From: JOPF133 sp052144935
Lineage (GTDB): Bacteria > Acidobacteriota > Terriglobia > Bryobacterales > Bryobacteraceae
Reading direction: 5' to 3'
Length of the DNA: 64,000 bases
NCBI GenBank assembly: GCA_052144935.1
Contig: JBKQPR010000344.1
Location: 24,692 to 88,691 of the forward strand
Under the pieces are notes generated by a model. That model saw nothing but the letters and a program-made list of their open reading frames with translations, ran no database searches and was not told the DNA's origin. The position numbers and the translations under genes were made by a program. This document shows positions 41,459 to 49,225 of this stretch, in pieces (position 1 is the first letter of the stretch; the number at the start of each line of letters is the position of its first letter).

Positions 41459-43021
41459 TCATGGCGCCGGAGCCGTCTGCGGTTTCAGCAGGCTGGGGAG
41501 CTGCCCAGCCGCCTGGCCCAGCGCACGGGCCAGGCTCAACTTCGCCAAATTGTGGGCGAAGACGCTGTCGATCAGGTCCAATTGCGCGCTGGAGACCGTT
41601 TGTTGCGCCTGCACCACCTCCACCGTATTGATCACGCCGGCTTCCATGCGCGCGCGGGTCATCTCCAGGGTTTCCTGGGCAACCTGCACATTCTTGCGCG
41701 CGACCTCGACCTGTCCGGCGGCGGCGTCCAGATCGAGGTAGGCCTGGCGGACTTCGGCTTCGATCTGTCCTCGCGTGTCGTCCAATTCGGCCTGGCGCTG
41801 CGCCAGCGCCGTTTCGGCCTGTGCGATGTCGCCCCCGGTTTTCCCGCCTTGCCACAGCGGAATGCTGAGCGTGCCGACCGCGGTGAAGTCGCCATGCGAG
41901 TGGGCCGGGTTGGTGCCGATCACCCCATAGTTGCCGCTGACCGCTACCGACGGCAGGCGCTCGGCCCGCGCCGCCGACAGGGCCTTCCGGGCTGCCTCCA
42001 CCTGGGATTGGGCGGCTTTCAGATCGGCACGCTGTTGTTCGGCCTGGGCCACGGCGGCATCCACACTCTGGACCGGCGCCGGGCTGAAAGGGAAGCTGTC
42101 CGTGAGCTCATAGCCGGCATTGGGCGGCAAACCGGTGAGCCGCGCCAGGTTGATCTTCTGTTTGGCGAGATCGTTGCGCAGCGTAATCATCTGCTGTTGT
42201 TGGGTGAGCGTCCGTACCTGGTTTTGGTCGACGTTGAGCTGCGCTAGCACGCCCTGTCCGTGTTGTTCGGTGGATTGATGCAAGACGGCATTGGCCGTGT
42301 CGAGTTGGGCTTGCGCGGCGTCCAAGCGGGCTTGCGCCGACAGCACTTGCAAGTAAGCGCCGCCTACCGCCAGAGTGATGAGGTCGCGCGCATCCTGCAA
42401 GCTGTATTGGCTGGCGCGCGCGGTGGCTTGCGCGGAGCGGTAGTTATTGATCGCGGTCAGGTTCGCCACGGTCTGGCTGAGGCTGGCCTGGAGGTTGAAG
42501 TAATTGAACGGCCCCACGATGGTGGGAATGCGGAAGCCGGGCAGGGGCACGCTGATACGCAGCCCGAGCGCGGCCAGATCGGTTTGCTCCACGGTTTCGC
42601 TGAGACTGCCGCTGATGTTGGGCAGCAGGGCGCTGCGAGCCACCTTCACCTGCGCGCCGGTTTGACGCACGGTCTGCGCCAGCCCGACCCCGCCCAGGTT
42701 GGAAGCCAGGCCGCGCTGCAGCGCCTCCTGTAGCGACAGCTTGCCGGAAAAAGGCATGGCCTTGGTGCTGCGCGTGCTGCCGCTGTAAGGTCCGGAAATC
42801 TGCACGCCGGGGTTCAGTGTATTGACGCTGGTGGTGGTCCCCGGCACGGGCTGTTCGGTTGCGCCGACCGAGCCGCCCTGGTTGTTACGGCCTGAGGCCG
42901 GCAACACGACCGCGGACGATCCCCCGCCCGACGACGATCCCCCGCCTGACGGAGCCTGTGCGAAGGCGCTGCCCGCGCCCCCCAGGAGAATCAGAAGCAC
43001 AATGCTGCCGAATGGTTTCAT
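41459..43021 (-). CDS. TolC-family outer membrane protein of the ABC-2 exporter operon
   Basis: 520 residues with a signal peptide (MKPFGSIVLLILLGGAGSAFA) followed by a Gly/Ser-rich tract. Two OEP repeats are present ('LSLQEALQRGLASNLGGVGL', 'NYRSAQATARASQYSLQDAR', 'QRADLKAAQSQVEAARKAL', 'RARMEAGVINTVEVVQAQQT'). It is the outer-membrane duct. An alternative ATG at 43036 overlaps the MarR stop as ATGA. Last gene of a five-gene operon. Confidence 0.9.
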   Translation of the reverse strand: MKPFGSIVLLILLGGAGSAFAQAPSGGGSSSGGGSSAVVLPASGRNNQGGSVGATEQPVPGTTTSVNTLNPGVQISGPYSGSTRSTKAMPFSGKLSLQEALQRGLASNLGGVGLAQTVRQTGAQVKVARSALLPNISGSLSETVEQTDLAALGLRISVPLPGFRIPTIVGPFNYFNLQASLSQTVANLTAINNYRSAQATARASQYSLQDARDLITLAVGGAYLQVLSAQARLDAAQAQLDTANAVLHQSTEQHGQGVLAQLNVDQNQVRTLTQQQQMITLRNDLAKQKINLARLTGLPPNAGYELTDSFPFSPAPVQSVDAAVAQAEQQRADLKAAQSQVEAARKALSAARAERLPSVAVSGNYGVIGTNPAHSHGDFTAVGTLSIPLWQGGKTGGDIAQAETALAQRQAELDDTRGQIEAEVRQAYLDLDAAAGQVEVARKNVQVAQETLEMTRARMEAGVINTVEVVQAQQTVSSAQLDLIDSVFAHNLAKLSLARALGQAAGQLPSLLKPQTAPAP

Positions 43022-43032
43022 GGCATCTCTCG

Positions 43033-43788
43033 TCATTTCGAAATCGTTACCAATTGGCGCATGGCGGCCACCAACTGGCGCTGTTGGGCCGCGGAAAGCA
43101 CCGCCAACTGTTGCGCCTCGGCGCGTTGGGCGCGTGGCAGAGCTCGCGTAAACAGGCGGTCGCCGGCCTCGGTACGCTGCACCCATTGCATGCGGCGGTC
43201 GCGCGGGTTGCGCTGCCGGCGCAGCCAGCCGCGGCGCTCCAGGCCGTCGAGCACCGCCACCAGGGAGCTGGGGTCGATCCCGCACAGGTCGGCGATCTCA
43301 TGCTGCGGGACGTTGCCGGCGCCGGCGATGGCCAGCAGCCAGAACTCTCTGGCGCGCAGCCCCAGCGGCGCCAGGGCGCGGTCCAGACGCCGGCCGGCAT
43401 CCAGACAGATCTTCCAACTGCAGAACCACAATCCGGGCGCAGCCGGCTCCAATGCCGCCGGTACCTTGGTTGCACCCGTCTTGCCGGCGGAGCCGGGTCT
43501 CCGGCCGCGAGAGGTTGCGCCCTTGCCGGGAATTACTCCCGGAGCGCCTTCCGGGCCCGTCGCGTGCGCGCCAGGCGGTTTCCCCGAGTGCCCTCCGGGC
43601 CCACCGAGCCTCGGGATCACCTTCGCTGCGGCCGTCGTGGCGGCAGCGACAGGTGCCCGGCCGCGAGAAGTTACGCCTTTGCGGGGAACCGATCCCTGAG
43701 CGCTTTCCGCGCCCGTCGGCTGACCGCCGAGCGGTTTCCGCGGGTGCCTTCCGGGCCCACCGGATCTCATAGACGGAGACCTGGGCAT
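43033..43788 (-). CDS. MarR-family regulator with a repetitive N-terminal extension
   Basis: 251 residues if started at ATG 43788, two bases after the permease stop. The MarR winged helix is residues 105-250: 'GRRLDRALAPLGLRAREFWL', 'VPQHEIADLCGIDPSSLVAV', 'LERRGWLRRQRNPRDRRMQW'. Residues 1-100 are Gly/Pro/Arg-rich and consist of two imperfect 52-residue copies ('GGPGRHPRKPLGG..TSRGR' and 'GGPGGHSGKPPGA..TSRGR'). It probably represses this operon. A later start near residue 95 would drop the extension. Confidence 0.8.
   Translation of the reverse strand: MPRSPSMRSGGPGRHPRKPLGGQPTGAESAQGSVPRKGVTSRGRAPVAAATTAAAKVIPRLGGPGGHSGKPPGAHATGPEGAPGVIPGKGATSRGRRPGSAGKTGATKVPAALEPAAPGLWFCSWKICLDAGRRLDRALAPLGLRAREFWLLAIAGAGNVPQHEIADLCGIDPSSLVAVLDGLERRGWLRRQRNPRDRRMQWVQRTEAGDRLFTRALPRAQRAEAQQLAVLSAAQQRQLVAAMRQLVTISK
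43503..43770. repeat. In-frame 156-bp tandem duplication inside the MarR gene
   Basis: GGCCGCGAGA begins copies at 43503 and 43659 (156 bases = 52 codons). Both carry the CGCGCCCGTCG..GCGGTTTCC and GCC(C/T)TCCGGGCCCACCG segments. The GC-rich style resembles the intergenic array at 21.1 kb, which suggests a repeat that invaded a coding frame. Confidence 0.7.
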
Positions 43789-43790
43789 GG

Positions 43791-44903
43791 TTACAAGGTC
43801 CGCCGGAACAGCAGCGTGGCGCCCGCCAACACCACCGCCGAGGTCAACATCAGCGCGAAGATATCGGTGCCGATCGCGGTGATCCCGACGTCCTTGAGCA
43901 GCAGCGTGCGGAAGCCGTGGACCGCGTAGGTGAACGGGTCGCACTCCGACATCACTCGCAGCCACTTGGGGAAGCCGGCGATCGGATAGACCGCGCCGCT
44001 GGGAAAGAACAGCAGCGTGTTCAGCACGCCGAAAATGGCGCGCGGCACCAGCGGGTCGCTGATCCGCGCCATGATGAAGAACATCATGCCGATCAGCGCG
44101 ATGGAAGTGAGCACCACCATCAGGGTCAGCTCCAGCAGGCGCGCCGGCTGGAAAAAGTTGGGGACCCCCGCCACCACCGCCCCCAGCACCATCACGGTCT
44201 CTCCCGCCAGCACCGCCTTGATCACCCCGGATAGGTTGAAGCCGAGAATCAGCTCCCATTTTGTGATCGGGGTCACCATGTAGCCTTCGTGCAGGCCGCG
44301 CGACTTGTCGTCGATGAACAGCATGCCGCCGCCGATCATAGCGGTGACGAAAATGGCCAGCGCCATCGACCCGGGCAGCAGGTACTTGATGTAGTCGATG
44401 TACGGATACACCTCCACCACGTCGAGCGCGGCCTGCGGCGGTTCGCGCGGCGGAACTTGCGGAGCGTTGATCGACGCCACCAGGCTGGACATCTGGTCGC
44501 CCATCGCGCCCGCCACCGAGCGATCGGTGTTGTCGGTGATCAGCGCCAGGTGCGGCTGGTGCTGTTCCAGCAGGTCGCGGGAATAGTGCTGGGGAATGAT
44601 CAGAACTCCGCTCAGTGCGCCCTTGCGCAAGTCGGCGATGGCGGCGCCCTGGTCGTCGTAATCCGTGGGCAGGAAGGTGCGCGCATTGGCGCCCACGGCG
44701 CGGACGCGCTCCAGCACACCCACCGATTCCGGTCCCCTGTCCAGGTTGACCACGCCCAAGATGACGTTCTTGATATTCCCGCCGAAGGCGTTGCCCAGGA
44801 TCACCAACTGCACCAGCGGCAGCACCAGCGAAGCGAAGAGCAACGCCGGGCTGCGGCGAAACTTGCGCATATCGCGCTCCACCAGGGCCATCGCTCGCAT
44901 CAT
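43791..44903 (-). CDS. ABC-2 type transporter permease
   Basis: 370 residues. One N-terminal helix ('LLFASLVLPLVQLVILGNAF'), a large extracytoplasmic domain (residues 45-170), then five helices in the C-terminal half ('GSMALAIFVTAMIGGGMLFI', 'GVVAGVPNF', 'LELTLMVVLTSIALIGMMFF', 'SAVVLAGATLLF'). The 'DDKSRGLHEGYMVTPITKWE' loop is the ABC-2 coupling region. Overlaps the ATPase stop (ATGATG). It should move a drug or lipid across the inner membrane with the ATPase. Confidence 0.9.
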   Translation of the reverse strand: MMRAMALVERDMRKFRRSPALLFASLVLPLVQLVILGNAFGGNIKNVILGVVNLDRGPESVGVLERVRAVGANARTFLPTDYDDQGAAIADLRKGALSGVLIIPQHYSRDLLEQHQPHLALITDNTDRSVAGAMGDQMSSLVASINAPQVPPREPPQAALDVVEVYPYIDYIKYLLPGSMALAIFVTAMIGGGMLFIDDKSRGLHEGYMVTPITKWELILGFNLSGVIKAVLAGETVMVLGAVVAGVPNFFQPARLLELTLMVVLTSIALIGMMFFIMARISDPLVPRAIFGVLNTLLFFPSGAVYPIAGFPKWLRVMSECDPFTYAVHGFRTLLLKDVGITAIGTDIFALMLTSAVVLAGATLLFRRTL

Positions 44904-45919
44904 TGGGGACCGCCTTTCTTCGCTTGGCCGGCCGGAACGGCGGCTTCCTCCATCTCCGCCAGCCCGTGGCCGGTGTAATGCAGGAATACGTCGTCCAGAC
45001 TGGTGGATTCCACCGACAGGCTTTTCAGCTCCAGTTTGTGCTCGCGCGCCAGCTCGATCAACTCTTGGGCCGATGCCGGGCCGCGGTCGCTGGATATGCG
45101 ATAGGTGGCCGATCCCAGCGCGCGCACCGACTTGACCGCCGGCAACGTCTCCAGGTCGGCCGCCCCGTGGGGCAGATCGGGATCGAACTGCAGCTCGATG
45201 CGGCTGGCGCCGGGTACCGAAGCTTTCAGCGCCACCGGCGTGTCCAGCGCCACCATGTGGCCGTGGTCGACGATCGCCACCCGGTCGCAGAGGCGGTCGG
45301 CCTCGTCCATGTAATGCGTGGTGAGAAGGAGCGTGCGGCCCTGCTTGGCGCGCAGGTGCGTGATCATGTCCCACACCGAAATGCGTGAGGCCGGGTCGAG
45401 GCCGGTGGTGGGTTCGTCCAAAAACAGGATTTGCGGGTCGTGTACCAGGCCGCGCGCGATCTCCAACCGCCGCCGCATGCCTCCCGACAGCGTGGCGGCC
45501 AGCGCGTTGGCGCGGTCGGAGAGGCCGACGGCTTCCAGCAACTCCGCCGTGCGCTGGCGGCGCCGCTCCCCCGTGATGCCGTACAGCCGGGCGTGAATGC
45601 CTATGTTCTCGGCGCAGGTCAGCTCCGGGTCGCTGGTCATGTTTTGCGGAATCACCCCGATGCTGGCGCGCACCGCGTTGGGGTCGTGAATGATATCGTG
45701 CCCGGCCACCACCGCCGTGCCGCTGGTGGGCGGCACCAGCGTCGTCAACATACGGATGAGCGTGCTCTTGCCCGCGCCGTTCGGTCCCAGCAGGCCGAAG
45801 ATCTCGCCGCCCGCCACCGTGAAGCTGACGTTATCCACCGCCAGCAGCGTGCCAAAGCGCTTGCTGATGCCTTTGACGTCGATCGCGACGCCGTTTGGGG
45901 ATTGGCTTGACGCTTCCAT
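44900..45919 (-). CDS. ABC transporter ATP-binding protein (DrrA/YhiH type)
   Basis: 339 residues. Walker A 'LLGPNGAGKSTLIR' (about residues 43-56), Q-loop 'VIPQNMTSDPELT', signature 'LSGGMRRRLEIARG', Walker B 'ILFLDEPTTGLDP' and H-loop 'LLTTHYMDEA' are all present. The C-terminal 90 residues ('LSVESTSLDDVFLHYTGHGL') are the DrrA-type extension. It powers the ABC-2 permease that follows. Starts six bases after the HlyD stop. Confidence 0.95.
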   Translation of the reverse strand: MEASSQSPNGVAIDVKGISKRFGTLLAVDNVSFTVAGGEIFGLLGPNGAGKSTLIRMLTTLVPPTSGTAVVAGHDIIHDPNAVRASIGVIPQNMTSDPELTCAENIGIHARLYGITGERRRQRTAELLEAVGLSDRANALAATLSGGMRRRLEIARGLVHDPQILFLDEPTTGLDPASRISVWDMITHLRAKQGRTLLLTTHYMDEADRLCDRVAIVDHGHMVALDTPVALKASVPGASRIELQFDPDLPHGAADLETLPAVKSVRALGSATYRISSDRGPASAQELIELAREHKLELKSLSVESTSLDDVFLHYTGHGLAEMEEAAVPAGQAKKGGPQ

Positions 45920-45924
45920 CGCGG

Positions 45925-47127
45925 CTAGTCCTTCGCGCTCGAGACCGGCGGACGCGGCGGCAAGGCCGGCACCGGCAGCATCACCCAGGCGGTCATGCCC
46001 AGCGCGAGCTTGCCCTCGGGATTGGACACGCGCACCCGTATGGCCACCGTCTTGATGTCGCGCTTGATGCGGCTGACGTCGCGCTGCGTGGCAAAATCGG
46101 CTTCCACCGCCTTGTAGATCACCGGACCGGTCATCTCCGTGCCCGAGGGCAGGCGCACCCGCAGAGTCTGTCCCATGGCGATGAGGTCGGCATAGGTTTC
46201 CTCGACATCGGCATTCACCCAGGTGGAGCTCAAGTCGAACAGCGTGACGATCGGATTGCCAGGGTTCACCACCTCGCCTTGCCGCGCCGCGCGCAGCGTC
46301 ACAATGCCGCTGGCCGGCGCGAAAATCCGCGTCTGGCCGAAGCGCGCTTCGGCGGCGGCGGCATTGGACACGGCTTGTGCCTCGGCCGCGCGCATCGCCT
46401 CGGCCTGCCGCTGTTGCACGGGGACCTGCCGTTCCTCCTGCTGGGCGTCCGCCAGCGCGGCCTGCGCGGCCGCCACGGAGCGCTCGATCGCCTCCACCCC
46501 GGCTTCCGCTGCCGCCACGGCGCGCCGGATCGCCTCGGCCCCGGCCTGCGCCGCCTGTTCGTTGGCCTTGGCGGAGTCGAGATCGGTTCGGGCCGTGACC
46601 AGGTCTTGCGGCGGGTTGATGTCCCGTTCCACCAGCGGCCGGATGCGGTTGAAGTTGTCCTGGGCCTTGGCCACCGCCGCCTGGGTTTGCTCCACTTGCG
46701 CCTGCGCCTGCCGCAGTTGGGCTTGGGATTGCGCCACCTGCGCCTGCGCCTGCTGCAATTGGGCTTGGGATTGCGCCACTTGCGCCTCCGCCTGGCGGAC
46801 TTTAGCGGGCAACGTGTGTTCCAGCAACTCGGTCTGGGCCGCCGACTGCTGCGCGCTGGCGCGGGCTTGCGCGATAGCGTGCCCGGCGGCGCCCTGGTCG
46901 GCGCGCAGCTCGTCCTGATCGAGCACGGCAATCAAGTCGCCGGCCTTGACCCATTGCCCGTCGTCCACCGCCAGGCTGACGATGCGGCCCGTGATCTTGC
47001 TGCCCACCACCACTTCGTTGCCATCCACGGTGCCGGTCAGCACGAGCGTCTGCGGACGCGGACGCTCGGCCCACCAGATCGCCACGGCGATGGCCCCAAT
47101 CAGCAACACAAGGATCGCTCGTTTCAT
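45925..47127 (-). CDS. HlyD-family membrane fusion protein
   Basis: 400 residues from ATG 47127. One N-terminal transmembrane helix ('AILVLLIGAIAVAIWWAERP'), a biotinyl-lipoyl-like half ('VVVGSKITGRIVSLAVDDGQ'), and a very Gln/Ala-rich coiled coil at about residues 95-225 containing two repeats of 'AQVAQSQAQL'. The second lipoyl half and barrel follow ('IFAPASGIVTLRAARQGEVV'). It bridges the inner ABC pump and the TolC-like duct encoded downstream. Confidence 0.93.
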   Translation of the reverse strand: MKRAILVLLIGAIAVAIWWAERPRPQTLVLTGTVDGNEVVVGSKITGRIVSLAVDDGQWVKAGDLIAVLDQDELRADQGAAGHAIAQARASAQQSAAQTELLEHTLPAKVRQAEAQVAQSQAQLQQAQAQVAQSQAQLRQAQAQVEQTQAAVAKAQDNFNRIRPLVERDINPPQDLVTARTDLDSAKANEQAAQAGAEAIRRAVAAAEAGVEAIERSVAAAQAALADAQQEERQVPVQQRQAEAMRAAEAQAVSNAAAAEARFGQTRIFAPASGIVTLRAARQGEVVNPGNPIVTLFDLSSTWVNADVEETYADLIAMGQTLRVRLPSGTEMTGPVIYKAVEADFATQRDVSRIKRDIKTVAIRVRVSNPEGKLALGMTAWVMLPVPALPPRPPVSSAKD

Positions 47128-47160
47128 GCGGAAGACCTCATTCGGCGAAAAGCAAAATAC

Positions 47161-47197
47161 ATTGTAAACCAAATTATTGCGAATTCAAATTAAATTC
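47161..47197 (-). promoter_or_regulatory. Promoter and possible operator of the exporter operon
   Basis: On the minus strand TTGAAT (47188-47183), 16 bases, TACAAT (47166-47161). The -35 lies inside the AT-rich inverted repeat GAATT-CAAATTA-AATTC (47181-47197), a plausible site for the MarR protein of this operon. The AT-rich island contrasts with the GC-rich surroundings. Confidence 0.6.
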
Positions 47198-47514
47198 CGG
47201 AGCGCGCCCGGACCCCGACCGTGAGCTTCCGTGCTATTCCGAAACCGCCCACCACCCCCAAGGCACCACGACTTCAGCCTACGCCGACGGCCTGGCCGCT
47301 TCCCGCGCGATTCGGCGAATGCCGTAAGAATGCCGGTGAATGGCGCTCTCGTTCCGGCAAGCCGGATGTCGGCGGCTGCCTTCCAGTTCGCCGCGCGCCC
47401 GCTGGTTACGCCGGCGATGCCCGCCCCCCCGGAGCGCCCGGGTTAGGCGGCAAACCAGCATCCGAGCTGTTTCCGAGTGGCCGGCGATCCGCCCGGAGCG
47501 CCAGCCGCTTTGCC
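47198..47514. other. Intergenic region without supported genes
   Basis: Short Arg/Pro-rich frames only, no homology recognised. It separates the exporter promoter from the PIN-domain remnant. Confidence 0.4.
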
Positions 47515-47835
47515 TCAGACAGTCACGACTGCGACTTCGCGCCCAGAAGCCCTACCCAGCCGTTCTATGTCGTCCGGGTCGCTTGTGAGAATCGTGGCTC
47601 TTTGGCGAAGAGCGACCGTCACCACAACGGCGTCGACAACGTCCGCCGTTCTCGTCATAGCAAGCAGCCGCCCTGCCTCGTGCGCTTCGCTCTCGCCAAG
47701 CGGAACGACCACGCACCCGGCCAAGAAGCGCCGGAGTTGGACTTGTTGTGGGGACCGGCTGACCTGGGCGACAACCGGCGCAGGAACGAATGGAACAACG
47801 TCGCCAGTGCGGTGGGTACTGCACAGGAATTTCAT
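47515..47835 (-). pseudogene. PIN-domain (VapC-type) toxin missing its N-terminus
   Basis: 106 residues: 'VPAPVVAQVSRSPQQVQLRR', 'FLAGCVVVPLGESEAHEAGR', 'LLAMTRTADVVDAVVVTVAL' and 'ATILTSDPDDIERLG' match the middle and end of PIN toxins, with acidic residues in TADVVDA and TSDPDD. The first strand with the invariant Asp is not in this frame; a shifted frame upstream reads 'LLESRDEIPVQYPPHW', suggesting a frameshift at about 47810. No antitoxin gene was found beside it. Confidence 0.6.
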
Positions 47836-47883
47836 CCCTCGATTCCAAGAGCCTGGAGCGACAGCGAAACCACTTCGTTTGAA

Positions 47884-49062
47884 TTACCTCTGGCTCAGAC
47901 CGGCCGCTCGCCCTGTATCCATCGGCGAAAGGGCACTATGTAGCCGCTGGCAAAACAGTACCGCCGCGGGCGCCGGCAGCAGGCCGCGGGCGCCGGCAGC
48001 AGGCCGCGGGCCGCGGTGCCGGCCGCTCCCGCTCCGTAACCGTGGGGATTGTCGCCGGGAGACTCCGGATCCGAGACGATGGCCGCCTTGACATCCAAGG
48101 GCTTCCTTCGAAAATAGAACACCGAGGAACCCAGCAGGCCCAAAAGGAACGCCGCGAAACCGGCCGGCAGGAACACCCCACGGACCAATCGCGGGGTTAC
48201 CGCTCCGGCGATTCGCATGGGCACGCGCCTCGGATCGATTTGCGGTTCCCTGGCGCCTGGCGGCCACCGCCGCGTCCGTCTGCAATTTCTGGTAATCGCT
48301 GAACTGAAACAGCAGATCCTCGCGCAGGCTTTTCACCAGCAGCAGGCGCGCGGAAAACTTGATCTCGACGAACTTCGGCAGCCAGCCTTCGCTGACCGGC
48401 GTCTGCTCGATCGAGATCCGGCTGCCCTTGGACAGCCGCAGGAAAAAAAACCCCAACGTAAAGGTGTCGCGAGCCTCCATCTCCGCCTTCACCCAGCCGT
48501 AGTCTTTCGTCGAGATCCACATCCGGCCCGTCAGAACGGTCAGCACGGCCGACGCCGAAGATTTCGGTTTGTAGCCCGGCTTGGGAGTGGCTTCGATCAC
48601 GTAGCACGCGGCGCCGTTGATGGTCTCTTCGCCGGCCAGCTTGAAATTGTAGGCATCCGGCACTTCGTTGAGCGGTTCGCGCCGCTTCTCCTCTCTGCGG
48701 GTCCACTCCTCGATCCGCCGCTGCCGCTGTTCCGGGGTTTCCTTGCGCCGCTCTTCGATGTTGAAGCGCAGCTTGTCCTCTTCCTGCTTCTGTTCCTGGA
48801 CGGAAATCGGCTGGTCGTTGCGCGCCACCAGCCGGCGGTACGGAGATCCCTCCATCATCCTGACATCCATCGTCCGGATAGTCACTTTCTTGGCCTTGTC
48901 CGCCGCGTCCAGTTCGCGCGTCTCCTCGCGCTGCAGATAGGCGTAGGTTCGCTCCAGCTCGGAATTGCGGCGGTCCAGTTCGATGGCTTTGCGCACAACC
49001 TCGTGAGGATCCTGGGCCCACAGCCCCGCTGCCAGCGAGGCAATCAGTATGGACAACCGCAC
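47884..49062 (-). CDS. Secreted LolA-like/outer-membrane lipoprotein-sorting-like protein
   Basis: 392 residues from GTG 49062 (TTG 49056, six bases after AGAGGT, is an alternative). A short signal peptide (LSILIASLAAGLWAQ) precedes a helical, charged segment ('RRNSELERTYAYLQREETRE') and a beta-rich part ('NGAACYVIEATPKPGYKPKS', 'MWISTKDYGWVKAEMEARDT', 'LPKFVEIKFSARLLLVKSLR') resembling the LolA/LolB-type barrel. The family-like region ends near 'FQFSDYQKLQTD'. The last 120 residues are Gly/Arg-rich and overlap a better-looking frame, so the true end may be earlier. Confidence 0.6.
   Translation of the reverse strand: MRLSILIASLAAGLWAQDPHEVVRKAIELDRRNSELERTYAYLQREETRELDAADKAKKVTIRTMDVRMMEGSPYRRLVARNDQPISVQEQKQEEDKLRFNIEERRKETPEQRQRRIEEWTRREEKRREPLNEVPDAYNFKLAGEETINGAACYVIEATPKPGYKPKSSASAVLTVLTGRMWISTKDYGWVKAEMEARDTFTLGFFFLRLSKGSRISIEQTPVSEGWLPKFVEIKFSARLLLVKSLREDLLFQFSDYQKLQTDAAVAARRQGTANRSEARAHANRRSGNPAIGPWGVPAGRFRGVPFGPAGFLGVLFSKEALGCQGGHRLGSGVSRRQSPRLRSGSGRHRGPRPAAGARGLLPAPAAVLFCQRLHSALSPMDTGRAAGLSQR
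47895..48224 (-). CDS. Possible small membrane protein overlapping the LolA-like gene
   Basis: 109 residues from ATG 48224 in another frame. 'RGVFLPAGFAAFLLGLLGSS' then 'VFYFRRKPLD' is a classic membrane anchor with positively charged end. After about residue 65 the frame runs through a 20-bp tandem repeat (CCGCGGGCGCCGGCAGCAGG, 47964-48003). Either this or the end of the larger frame is real; both cannot be judged from sequence alone. Confidence 0.35.
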   Translation of the reverse strand: MPMRIAGAVTPRLVRGVFLPAGFAAFLLGLLGSSVFYFRRKPLDVKAAIVSDPESPGDNPHGYGAGAAGTAARGLLPAPAACCRRPRRYCFASGYIVPFRRWIQGERPV

Positions 49063-49073
49063 ACCTCTATTGT

Positions 49074-49223
49074 AGCGGGGCTCTGTATTCACCGCGGGGC
49101 TCTGTATTCACCGCGGAGGCGCGGGGATAACGGAGCAAGCGCGGAGAAAGCCCATTCCGTCTTGCCTTTCTCCGCGTTTTCTCAGCGCTCTCCGCGTCTC
49201 CGCGGTGAATACGGAGCCCCGCT
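49074..49223. repeat. Palindromic element, diverged relative of the 31-kb element
   Basis: Arms GGGGCTCTGTATTCACCGCGG (to 49115) and the reverse complement CCGCGGTGAATACGGAGCCCC ending at 49221, one mismatch. The left end is doubled (49077-49096 and 49097 onward), the same arrangement as at 31022-31060. The middle holds CGGAG/CTCCGCG purine-rich tracts shared in style (GCGGAGAAAGCCCATTC). No coding. Confidence 0.8.
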
Positions 49224-49225
49224 GA

